Origin: Bacilli bacterium
Lineage (GTDB): Bacteria > Bacillota_I > Bacilli_A > RF39 > UBA660
DNA length: 7,926 bases
NCBI GenBank assembly: GCA_918219625.1
Contig: CAKJXT010000095.1
Location: 1 to 7,926, forward strand
Direction of reading: 5' to 3'
Shown one piece after another: positions 1 to 6,074 of this stretch. Under the pieces are notes generated by a model that was not told the origin of the DNA, did no database searches, and saw only the letters and a list, made by a program, of their open reading frames with translations. The stretch's first letter is position 1. Each line of letters starts with the position of its first letter. Position numbers and translations under genes: made by a program.

Positions 1-876
1 AAAATATTAAAATATGCATATGCAATAGAATATGATGCAATAGATGCCAAGGATTTAAAACAAACACTAGAAACTAAATTAATTGAAAATCTATATACAG
101 CAGGTCAAATAAATGGTACAAGTGGATATGAAGAAGCAGCATGTCAAGGATTAATAGCTGGTATAAATGCAGCTTTAAAATTAGAAAACAAAGAACCACT
201 AATTTTAAAAAGAAATGAAGCATACATTGGAGTATTAATAGATGATCTAGTAACAAAAGGAGTAAGAGATCCATATAGATTACTTACATCACGCGCAGAA
301 TATAGATTATTATTAAGAAATGACAATGCAGATTTAAGACTATCAGAATATGGTCATGAAATAGGCTTAATAGATGATAAAAAATATAAGATGTTAACTG
401 ATAAAAAACAAAAAATAAAAGAATTAACTCAATTACTAAAAGAAAATAAAATAACCCCAACAAAAGAAACAAATGAATTTTTAGAAAAATTAAATTCTGC
501 TCAAATAAAAGATGGACTATCACTATATGAATTACTAAGAAGACCAGAAATTACAATGGAAACATTAGAACATTTTATAGAAATTCCATATGATGAAATA
601 ATAAGAGAACAAGTAGAAATAAGTATTAAATATGAAGGATATATTAAAAAAGCAGAAAAAGAAGCAGAAAAAATGATTAATCTAGAAAACAAAAAAATAC
701 CAGAAGACATTGATTATGATAAAATTCATAATCTAGCAAGTGAAGCAAAACAAAAACTAAAAGAAGTAAAACCAACATCAATAGGTCAGGCAATAAGAAT
801 AAGCGGAGTAAATCCGGCAGATATATCAATAATAATGATATATTTAAAAAAGGAGTATAACAATGACAATAAGTGA
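1..876 (+). CDS. mnmG: MnmG (GidA), tRNA wobble-uridine modification enzyme, C-terminal part (5' end outside window)
   Basis: This is the open frame from the left edge: 291 codons plus a TAA stop, about half of the usual ~620-residue protein. With MnmE, MnmG installs the carboxymethylaminomethyl group at C5 of the wobble uridine (U34) of certain tRNAs, using FAD and methylene-tetrahydrofolate, in the cytoplasm. Recognisable family blocks are YAIEYDAID near the start, [18 protein letters not shown] (fragment residues 34-51), [20 protein letters not shown] (94-113), and the C-terminal helical domain that contacts MnmE and tRNA, with YEGYIKKA and the closing [11 protein letters not shown]...ADISI block. 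The FAD Rossmann motif lies upstream of the window. The Met codon at 391 is internal and not a start. The 3' end overlaps rsmG by 14 bases and carries its ribosome binding site, so the two are co-transcribed, as in most Bacillota. Identification is firm. Confidence 0.97.
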   Translation, partial: KILKYAYAIEYDAIDAKDLKQTLETKLIENLYTAGQINGTSGYEEAACQGLIAGINAALKLENKEPLILKRNEAYIGVLIDDLVTKGVRDPYRLLTSRAEYRLLLRNDNADLRLSEYGHEIGLIDDKKYKMLTDKKQKIKELTQLLKENKITPTKETNEFLEKLNSAQIKDGLSLYELLRRPEITMETLEHFIEIPYDEIIREQVEISIKYEGYIKKAEKEAEKMINLENKKIPEDIDYDKIHNLASEAKQKLKEVKPTSIGQAIRISGVNPADISIIMIYLKKEYNNDNK

Positions 877-1567
877 GTTTATAGAAGAATTAAAAAAACT
901 TAACATAGAACCCACTGAAGAACAATTAGAACAATTAAATAAATTTTATGAATTAATAGTAGAATATAATAAAGTGATGAATTTAACAGGTATAACAGAA
1001 AAAGACCAAGTATACCTAAAACATTTTTATGATAGTTTAACGATCGCAAAAGTAATAGATCTAAAAAAAGAAGAAACATTATGCGATATAGGAACAGGCG
1101 CTGGCTTTCCAGGTATAGTTTTAAAAATTTTATTTCCTAACTTAAAAGTTACGCTAATAGATTCATTAAACAAAAGAATAGAATTTCTAAAAATAGTAAT
1201 TAAAGAATTGAATTTAAATAATATAGAAGCAATACATACAAGAGCAGAAGAATATGCAATTAAAAATATAGAAAAATATGATGTAGTAACATCAAGAGCA
1301 GTTGCGCCTTTAAACATATTATTAGAACTTTCAATGCCACTTTTAAAGATAAATAAATACTTTATATCATATAAAGGAAATATTTCCCGGGAAATAATTG
1401 AAAGTGAAAATGCACTAAAACAACTTGATTCAAAAATAGAAGAAATAGAAGAATTTGAGCTTCCAAAAGAAAATAGTAATAGAACAATTATTAAAATAAA
1501 AAAACAAAATAAAACAAACAAAAAGTATCCAAGAAAATTTAGCGAAATAAAGAAAAAACCACTATGA
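863..1567 (+). CDS. rsmG: RsmG (GidB), 16S rRNA (guanine-527 N7) methyltransferase
   Basis: RsmG transfers a methyl group from S-adenosylmethionine to N7 of G527 in the 530 loop of 16S rRNA. The 234-residue length is normal for the family. Visible motifs are NLTGI (residues 40-44), the SAM-binding loop [10 protein letters not shown] (75-84), the acidic strand end LIDS (98-101), VTSRAVAPL (142-150) and the typical C-terminus [13 protein letters not shown] (222-234). The ATG at 863 is preceded by AAAGGAG (849-855) with a 7-base gap and lies inside mnmG. The stop TGA overlaps the next gene's ATG as ATGA, indicating translational coupling. Codons 173-178 contain a perfect 16-bp palindrome that matches the Noc binding site; Arg176 uses CGG, the only in-frame CGG in the window. 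This suggests the DNA there is selected for protein binding as well as coding. Identification is firm. Confidence 0.97.
   Translation: MTISEFIEELKKLNIEPTEEQLEQLNKFYELIVEYNKVMNLTGITEKDQVYLKHFYDSLTIAKVIDLKKEETLCDIGTGAGFPGIVLKILFPNLKVTLIDSLNKRIEFLKIVIKELNLNNIEAIHTRAEEYAIKNIEKYDVVTSRAVAPLNILLELSMPLLKINKYFISYKGNISREIIESENALKQLDSKIEEIEEFELPKENSNRTIIKIKKQNKTNKKYPRKFSEIKKKPL
1381..1396. promoter_or_regulatory. Noc binding site (NBS), perfect palindrome inside rsmG
   Basis: The sequence TATTTCCCGGGAAATA is a perfect 16-bp inverted repeat. It contains in full the 14-bp consensus published for Bacillus subtilis Noc (ATTTCCCGGGAAAT). It lies about 660 bp upstream of the noc gene, within rsmG codons for Asn173-Ile178. 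No other copy of the full palindrome occurs in the window. Such sites nucleate CTP-dependent loading and spreading of Noc. That Noc binds here is inferred from the exact match and from the noc gene next door. Confidence 0.88.
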
Positions 1568-1971
1568 CAGAAAAAAAGAAAAGAACAATAATTGTTATAA
1601 TGCTATTTATATCAACAATTTTATGCTTATTGATTTACAAAAAAATAAACAATATATATCATATAGGAATACCATGTATCTTTCATAGAATTACAGGATT
1701 TTATTGCCCTGGATGTGGAATGACAAGAGCAATATTTTCACTTCTAAATTTAAATTTAAAACACGCAATAAGAAATAATATATTAGTAGTATTAGTAATG
1801 CCATTCATAGTCATATATATAATAAACTATGCATACATATGGATAAATAATTTAAAAAAAGATCCATCTAAAATATTTCCCAAATGGTTATGGTACACGC
1901 TACTACTAATAACAATAATATTTGGAATAATAAGAAACATAAAATATTTTTATTGGTTAAACCCAATTTAA
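1564..1971 (+). CDS. DUF2752-family small membrane protein
   Basis: This 135-residue protein has a short positively charged N-terminus and about three hydrophobic segments (roughly residues 9-25, 72-93 and 108-124). Between the first two lies the DUF2752 signature CPGCGMTRA (48-56), a CxxC pair followed by TR, then a helix ending KHAIRNN (66-72). The C-terminus RNIKYFYWLNP fits the family's end. The biochemical role of the family is unknown; the Cys pair could bind metal or undergo redox chemistry, but that is a guess. The start overlaps the rsmG stop as ATGA and has no clear Shine-Dalgarno sequence, so it probably depends on re-initiation after rsmG. An insertion between rsmG and noc is not part of the usual Bacilli order. 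The gene carries one TATTTCCCAA element (1874-1883). Family assignment is strong; function is unknown. Confidence 0.88.
   Translation: MTEKKKRTIIVIMLFISTILCLLIYKKINNIYHIGIPCIFHRITGFYCPGCGMTRAIFSLLNLNLKHAIRNNILVVLVMPFIVIYIINYAYIWINNLKKDPSKIFPKWLWYTLLLITIIFGIIRNIKYFYWLNPI
1874..1883 (+). promoter_or_regulatory. TATTTCCCAA element 1 (possible Noc half-site)
   Basis: The first eight bases equal the left arm of the palindrome at 1381-1396, but the right arm is absent (CCCAAAT instead of CCCGGGAAAT). It lies inside the DUF2752 gene. It is one of three TATTTCCCAA decamers upstream of noc. A binding role is inferred only from this clustering. Confidence 0.35.
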
Positions 1972-1981
1972 ATATTTTTTT
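1941..1981 (+). terminator. Probable terminator of the mnmG-rsmG-DUF2752 operon, overlapping the stop codon
   Basis: Bases 1952-1956 (ATTGG) pair with 1963-1967 (CCAAT) around a 6-base loop. After a 2-base internal mismatch, 1941-1949 pair with 1970-1978 over nine A/T pairs. A run of seven T follows at 1975-1981, partly within the stem. The hairpin includes the DUF2752 stop codon (1969-1971). The stem is AT-rich and thus weaker than the other terminators in the window. Confidence 0.5.
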
Positions 1982-1990
1982 ATTTCCCAA
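1981..1990 (+). promoter_or_regulatory. TATTTCCCAA element 2, just upstream of the noc -35
   Basis: This direct repeat lies five bases upstream of the -35 hexamer of the noc promoter. It begins exactly 21 bp (two helical turns) before the next copy at 2002. The match to the NBS left arm and the position suggest an operator half-site for Noc autoregulation; another regulator is possible. Confidence 0.45.
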
Positions 1991-1995
1991 ACCAC

Positions 1996-2024
1996 TTGAA
2001 ATATTTCCCAAGATATAGTATTAT
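1996..2024 (+). promoter_or_regulatory. noc promoter (sigma-A type)
   Basis: The -35 hexamer TTGAAA (1996-2001) and the -10 hexamer TATTAT (2019-2024) are separated by exactly 17 bp, about 30 bases upstream of the noc start. One TATTTCCCAA element fills 2002-2011 of the spacer and another lies just upstream of the -35, an arrangement expected to let a bound protein block RNA polymerase. Confidence 0.7.
2002..2011 (+). promoter_or_regulatory. TATTTCCCAA element 3, in the noc promoter spacer
   Basis: This is the third copy of the decamer and lies directly between the -35 and -10 hexamers of the noc promoter. Its 21-bp phasing with the copy at 1981 places both on the same DNA face. It is a candidate operator half-site; binding is inferred. 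Confidence 0.45.
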
Positions 2025-2054
2025 AGAATTATAAAAGAATAAAGAAGGGATTTT

Positions 2055-3383
2055 ATGATGGAAACAAGAAAACAAGTAATAGAGCTAAATATAGATGATG
2101 TACTACCAAATAGATTTCAACCAAGAATCAAATTTAATGAAGATGCGATAAATGAATTATCTAAATCAATCAAAGAACACGGTGTTATTCAACCTATTGT
2201 AGTAAGACCAATAGGAGATAAATTTGAAATAATAGCTGGAGAAAGAAGATATAAAGCATCACGTATGGCAGGAAAAACAACAATACCAGCGATAATAACA
2301 GACTTAAATGATAAAGATAGTGCAGAAGTAGCTCTAATAGAAAATGTACAAAGAGAAAACCTAACCCCAATAGAAGAAGCAATATCATATAAAAAGATAT
2401 TAGATATGGGATATATAACTCAAGATGCTCTAGCAACAAAACTTGGAAAAACTCAATCAACAGTTGCTAATAAATTAAGACTTTTAAATCTAGAAGACGA
2501 TGTACAAGAAGCATTATTAAATGAAAAAATTTCAGAAAGACATGCAAGATCATTGTTAAAACTAACAGATAAAGATAAACAAAAACAAATGTTAAATAGA
2601 ATAATAAATGAAAGGCTTACTGTAAGAAGAGCAGATGAGGAAATAGATAAGATGTTAAACGGAAATACAAATAATTTTGAACCAACTCCTAAAGTAGTTG
2701 AACCAGAAGAAAAAACAATACCACAAGAAACAACAAATAAATTCAATTTTACATTTGATATACCAAGTGTACCTAAACAAGAAGAACAAACATCAGAATC
2801 AACAACACAACCAGAAACATTTAAGTTCATAAATCCTATTCAACCACCTATGGAAGAACCAAAAGAAAAAATAAAAGAATCTCTTCAAGAACAAGATGAA
2901 CTACAATCTAAGAAATTCTTTAATATACTAGAAAATGATAATCAAAAAGAAGAACAAAGTGAACCTTCATTTGATTTCAATAAAATGTTTATAAACCCAT
3001 CAAATTCAACTGAAAATCCATTACTAGAAGAAATAAATGAAATAGAAAATAGTATAAATAATAGTAATTCATTACCACCAATTGAACCAGAAACACCAAA
3101 AGAAGAACCAACACCAGAAACACCAAAAAAAGATAAATATGATGACTTTGATGATGATATGGAATTCATAGAAGAAGAACCAGAACAACAAGAATCAATG
3201 AATTCTAATATTAAAAATAATAATGTGTTTATACCACAAGATAAAATCAATAATTTTAAAGATGTATTAGAAGAAATAAGAAATTGTTCTAAAAAAATAG
3301 AAGACTCTGGATTTGAAATAGAAACAGAAGAAATAGACTTAAATGGTGAATATCAAGTAATATTTAAAATTAAAACAAACTAG
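2055..3383 (+). CDS. noc: Noc, ParB-family nucleoid occlusion protein with extended linker
   Basis: Noc binds NBS sites, loads as a CTP-dependent clamp and, in Bacillus subtilis, tethers DNA to the membrane to stop division over the nucleoid. The N-terminal CTP-binding domain shows PNRFQPR (18-24), GERRYKA (62-68) and ENVQRENLTPIEEA (96-109). The helix-turn-helix is about 121-145, followed by ISERHAR (159-165). The residues that set Noc versus ParB specificity correspond to Gln134, Lys140, Asn145 and Arg162: the Noc set QKKR except Asn at the third. Residues 204-397 form an acidic Pro/Glu/Asn-rich linker. The C-terminus (398-442, with DSGFEIETEEIDLNGEYQ) resembles the Noc dimerisation domain. 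At 442 residues it is far longer than the ~283 of B. subtilis Noc, yet it lacks the N-terminal membrane helix. An in-frame TAA at 2040 excludes an upstream start. GAAGGGA (2044-2050) is 4 bases from ATG 2055 and 7 from ATG 2058, so the second may be used. No parA/parB follows. Confidence 0.92.
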   Translation: MMETRKQVIELNIDDVLPNRFQPRIKFNEDAINELSKSIKEHGVIQPIVVRPIGDKFEIIAGERRYKASRMAGKTTIPAIITDLNDKDSAEVALIENVQRENLTPIEEAISYKKILDMGYITQDALATKLGKTQSTVANKLRLLNLEDDVQEALLNEKISERHARSLLKLTDKDKQKQMLNRIINERLTVRRADEEIDKMLNGNTNNFEPTPKVVEPEEKTIPQETTNKFNFTFDIPSVPKQEEQTSESTTQPETFKFINPIQPPMEEPKEKIKESLQEQDELQSKKFFNILENDNQKEEQSEPSFDFNKMFINPSNSTENPLLEEINEIENSINNSNSLPPIEPETPKEEPTPETPKKDKYDDFDDDMEFIEEEPEQQESMNSNIKNNNVFIPQDKINNFKDVLEEIRNCSKKIEDSGFEIETEEIDLNGEYQVIFKIKTN

Positions 3384-3403
3384 GACCCACAAGGGTTCTT
3401 TTT
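3382..3403 (+). terminator. noc intrinsic terminator, stem includes the stop codon
   Basis: Bases 3382-3388 (AGGACCC) pair with 3393-3399 (GGGTTCT), with one G-U pair, around the loop ACAA. A run of five T follows at 3399-3403. The left arm begins within the noc TAG stop. Confidence 0.85.
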
Positions 3404-3422
3404 ATATTCTACTTTTAGTCGG

Positions 3423-3451
3423 TTTACAAAAACAAATCACTAATCTATAAT
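3423..3451 (+). promoter_or_regulatory. Promoter of the XRE regulator-membrane protein unit
   Basis: TTTACA (3423-3428) and a perfect TATAAT (3446-3451) are spaced by 17 bp, 23 bases upstream of the coding start. The strong Shine-Dalgarno AGGAGGA (3464-3470) follows, 4 bases before the ATG at 3475. No clear operator palindrome is visible. Confidence 0.8.
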
Positions 3452-3474
3452 AAATAATAGAATAGGAGGACATT

Positions 3475-4386
3475 ATGAATTATGAGACAATAGGAAAATT
3501 TATACAAACAAAAAGAAAAGAAAAAGAACTAACACAAAAAGAATTAGCTGAAAAATTAGGAGTAACAGATAAAGCAGTATCAAAATGGGAAAGAGGATTA
3601 GGATGCCCAGATGTATCAATATTAGAAATATTAGCTAAAGAACTAGATACGTCAATCCTAGAAATTCTAAAAGGAAGAACAATAGAAAATGAAATAATTA
3701 AAGTAGCAGAAGCAAATGATTATGTTAAAGAAACTATTAAATATACAAGAAACAAGTCAAAGGAAACAATAAATAAAATCATAATATTTCTAACAATATC
3801 AATAAGTTTGTTACTATTAATATTAAATATTGAAAACATAATAAGTCTAAATAAAATATACGAATATGATTTCAATAATGAAACCGTAATAGAAATGAAA
3901 GAACAATTAAAACAATTAAAAACAAATATAGAATTAATAGAACAAAATCAAGGAAAATATGAAGATGAAGAATATGACGAAATAATAAATGACCTAAAAT
4001 ATGTTAAAGAACAAATAAATAATTCTAAGATATTAAAATATGAAGATAAAATAAAATTTACGATGAAAGACTTATATTTAATTGATGATAGTACAATACT
4101 TGATATATATGGATTTAAAATAATAAAAAAATTAGAAAAATATAATAATCAAGAACAATTTTTTAAAAATAATATAGAAGCAAAAATTTACTTAAATTTA
4201 AAAGTGCGTGAAAATGTAGAACAAGCATATAAATACAAAATGATAAACATACCAAATAACCTGGAAACAATATATACAACATTTAATAATCCAATAGGAT
4301 TAAGAGTAATGTATCTAAAATCAACAATAAGCTCTTATGTATATATAACAAATAGAATAATAGAAGTAGGTGAAATACATGAATAA
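3475..4386 (+). CDS. XRE-family helix-turn-helix regulator with a membrane anchor and extracytoplasmic domain
   Basis: This 303-residue protein is a likely membrane-bound transcription regulator. Residues 6-66 form a typical Cro/C1-type HTH: IGKFIQTKRKEKELTQKELAEKL, then GVTDKAVSKWERGLGCPD, as in many Bacillota XRE regulators. A linker (67-99) leads to one hydrophobic segment (about 101-120) with basic residues before it, so the HTH should be cytoplasmic and the remaining ~180 residues outside. The outer part starts with a charged, probably coiled-coil stretch (about 137-190: EMKEQLKQLKTNIELIEQ) and ends in an unrecognised domain. No protease or ligand-binding signature was seen. The 3' end overlaps the next gene, so the membrane protein is probably its partner or target; self-regulation is plausible but no operator was identified. 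The HTH call is firm; the signal and targets are unknown. Confidence 0.85.
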   Translation: MNYETIGKFIQTKRKEKELTQKELAEKLGVTDKAVSKWERGLGCPDVSILEILAKELDTSILEILKGRTIENEIIKVAEANDYVKETIKYTRNKSKETINKIIIFLTISISLLLLILNIENIISLNKIYEYDFNNETVIEMKEQLKQLKTNIELIEQNQGKYEDEEYDEIINDLKYVKEQINNSKILKYEDKIKFTMKDLYLIDDSTILDIYGFKIIKKLEKYNNQEQFFKNNIEAKIYLNLKVRENVEQAYKYKMINIPNNLETIYTTFNNPIGLRVMYLKSTISSYVYITNRIIEVGEIHE

Positions 4387-5059
4387 GATACTAGAAATAA
4401 TAAAAAATATATTACTAATTCTATTAACACTCTTAATAATAAAATACATAACAATTTTTAATGACTATGTAACACTAGAATACATAATATTTCTAGCACT
4501 CTTCTCACTAACACTAATAATAACAATAAAAGATTATATCAAGAAAAATAAAATACAAAAAGACAAAACTTATCAACTAATATCAATAATATCTTTAACA
4601 ATAATCTCATTTATCTTTGTAAGAACACTGTATGATAAATCATTTATATATAACTCAAAAGAATATGTAGAAGAATATCTAAAAAATAATCCAACAGAAA
4701 GAGATTTTTTAAAACAATATAATGTTCTATATCTATACCAAAATATGATATACTTCATAATTCTATTATCATTAAAACTAATATATAGAAAAATAAATAT
4801 GGAAAAACAAGAATCTAAATATAACTCAATAGCACTAACATGTATGTTAATAAGTATTATATCAACAATTCCATCTCTTCAATGTTTATCAGGAGAAATA
4901 AATCCAATTAAATATTTATTATTCACACTGATACTAATAGGAATAGAAGTATATAGATTAATAAAAGATAATCATATAAAAAGAGAATGGCCAATATATG
5001 TAAGTTGGATATTTAATACATTCGCAATAATATCAATAATAGTAAATATAATACGATAG
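4379..5059 (+). CDS. Polytopic membrane protein paired with the XRE regulator, function unknown
   Basis: This protein has 226 residues and about seven hydrophobic segments (near 9-25, 33-51, 66-84, 118-137, 148-169, 178-194 and 205-224). A hydrophilic loop at about 85-117 contains YVEEYLKNNPTERDFLKQY. No transporter, protease or enzyme motif was recognised. The ATG at 4379 is preferred because AGTAGGTG (4365-4372) sits 6 bases upstream. A GTG at 4370 in the same frame would add three residues but lies within that ribosome binding site. The gene overlaps the XRE gene by 8 bases and ends at a terminator, so the two form one transcription and translation unit. It could sense a signal for, or be regulated by, the XRE protein; this is inference from the arrangement only. 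Confidence 0.75.
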   Translation: MNKILEIIKNILLILLTLLIIKYITIFNDYVTLEYIIFLALFSLTLIITIKDYIKKNKIQKDKTYQLISIISLTIISFIFVRTLYDKSFIYNSKEYVEEYLKNNPTERDFLKQYNVLYLYQNMIYFIILLSLKLIYRKINMEKQESKYNSIALTCMLISIISTIPSLQCLSGEINPIKYLLFTLILIGIEVYRLIKDNHIKREWPIYVSWIFNTFAIISIIVNIIR

Positions 5060-5076
5060 TAAAATATCGTATTTTT
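5050..5076 (+). terminator. Terminator of the XRE-membrane protein unit, stem includes the stop codon
   Basis: AATACGATA (5050-5058) pairs perfectly with TATCGTATT (5065-5073) around the 6-base loop GTAAAA, and T residues run to 5076. The left arm is the last codons of the membrane protein gene, including most of its TAG stop (5057-5059). Confidence 0.85.
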
Positions 5077-5077
5077 A

Positions 5078-5106
5078 TTGCTTAAAAGTAATAAATATAT
5101 TATAAT
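5078..5106 (+). promoter_or_regulatory. Promoter of the unknown two-pass membrane protein gene
   Basis: TTGCTT (5078-5083) and TATAAT (5101-5106) are 17 bp apart, starting one base after the T-run of the upstream terminator. AAAGGAAG (5118-5125) is the ribosome binding site, 7 bases before the ATG at 5133. Confidence 0.75.
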
Positions 5107-5132
5107 ATCCAACTAGAAAAGGAAGAAACTAT

Positions 5133-6074
5133 ATGACAATAGAAGAAATGGAAAAACTATATCTAGAAGAACATGAATTAAAAGAGAAAATACCACAAGC
5201 TAAAAAAGAAAATAGAAGAAAAAAAAGAAAATATAAATTACAAGCAATGAAAGCCACCCTAAAATTACTACCAGTGTTTTTACCAATACCAATAACTGGA
5301 ATTATATTTGAAAAAGTATTTGATGAAAGTCCTTTAAAAGTAAAACCAGAAAAAATATCGGCAAAAATAACTGAAGAATATAGTAAAGACGGAACAAAAA
5401 CAATTGAAAAAGTGTATTCAAAATCAAATCCAAATAGCCAACTATCATATTACACAAGTTGGAAACCAGATAAAGACAATATATATTCAAGACAGGTTTA
5501 TACATATGAATTATCACTAACAAAAGAAAATAAAGATGTAATGGAATATATAATAAGCAATGAAGAATTATTACCTATAAAAGATATAGAAAAACAATTC
5601 AAAGAAAATGGAATCGAGCCTAATAAAAAAGAAAGAAAAGACTATACCTCAGAACCCAGCAAAAAACAAGAAGGATACATAGAAGCAACTATTGTAACTT
5701 CAGAAAAATTTGACATAATCGAAATTCCAGGAAGTATGTCAATGCATATTCTATATCAAATTTTAATTTTAATGCTTTCACTCGCATCTGAAGTTATAAT
5801 GCTACAAGTAGATGAAGAAACTAAAGAAAAGAAAATTTTAACATATATGGCAAAACAACAGGAAAAATTAGTAAATAAACCAGAATTAGAAAACATAAAA
5901 GAATTAAAGAAAAGACTACAGGAAATAAAAGCATTATTAAACAATCCAGATTTATTATTATATGATACAGATAAAATATTAGAACTTCCTCAACAACAAC
6001 AAATTTTAGAACAACCAGAACAACAAAAAGTATTAAAAAAAGAACCAGAAAGAATGCAACAACAAGGACAATAA
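5133..6074 (+). CDS. Unrecognised two-pass membrane protein with coiled-coil ends and Gln-rich tail
   Basis: I do not recognise this 313-residue protein. Residues 1-36 are charged and helical, ending in a strongly basic patch (KKENRRKKRKYK, 25-36). Hydrophobic segment 1 is about 43-60 (LKLLPVFLPIPITGIIFE), and segment 2 is about 204-224. The basic patch predicts the N-terminus inside, so the ~140 residues between (61-203) would face outward. That part has alternating patterns such as KISAKITEEY, TIEKVYSKS and YIEATIVTSEKFDIIEI that look like a beta-rich fold. After segment 2 comes a cytoplasmic helical region (225-270, with ELENIKELKKRLQEIKALL), then a Gln/Glu/Pro tail (285-313) built from CAA-rich DNA. 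Its own promoter and terminator make it monocistronic. The ATG at 5133 has a good ribosome binding site. Base composition matches its neighbours, so nothing suggests recent transfer. No catalytic motif was found. Confidence 0.8.
   Translation: MTIEEMEKLYLEEHELKEKIPQAKKENRRKKRKYKLQAMKATLKLLPVFLPIPITGIIFEKVFDESPLKVKPEKISAKITEEYSKDGTKTIEKVYSKSNPNSQLSYYTSWKPDKDNIYSRQVYTYELSLTKENKDVMEYIISNEELLPIKDIEKQFKENGIEPNKKERKDYTSEPSKKQEGYIEATIVTSEKFDIIEIPGSMSMHILYQILILMLSLASEVIMLQVDEETKEKKILTYMAKQQEKLVNKPELENIKELKKRLQEIKALLNNPDLLLYDTDKILELPQQQQILEQPEQQKVLKKEPERMQQQGQ

Noticed and set aside
391..876. Separate small gene starting at the ATG at 391
   Set aside because: The frame is open from base 1 and the upstream translation is clearly MnmG, so this ATG is an internal methionine.
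1564..1567. Possible TGA-as-tryptophan code, suggested by the Mycoplasma-like AT content
   Set aside because: The rsmG reading frame ends in TGA exactly after the family's conserved KKPL end, an ATG for the next gene overlaps it, and Trp codons in the window are TGG. The standard bacterial code fits.
2055..3383. Annotation as ParB/Spo0J instead of Noc
   Set aside because: The gene follows rsmG as noc does, the specificity residues are mostly Noc type, the C-terminal DSG...TEE...YQ block resembles Noc, and a perfect NBS, not a parS, lies nearby.
4370..4378. GTG at 4370 as the start of the polytopic membrane protein
   Set aside because: It overlaps the AGTAGGTG ribosome binding site that is well spaced for the ATG at 4379; the longer form adds only Met-Lys-Tyr.
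5988..6071. CAA-rich repeated DNA at the end of the two-pass membrane protein gene
   Set aside because: The units are irregular and simply encode a Gln-rich tail; there are no equal spacers or long exact repeats, so it is neither a CRISPR array nor a clean tandem repeat.
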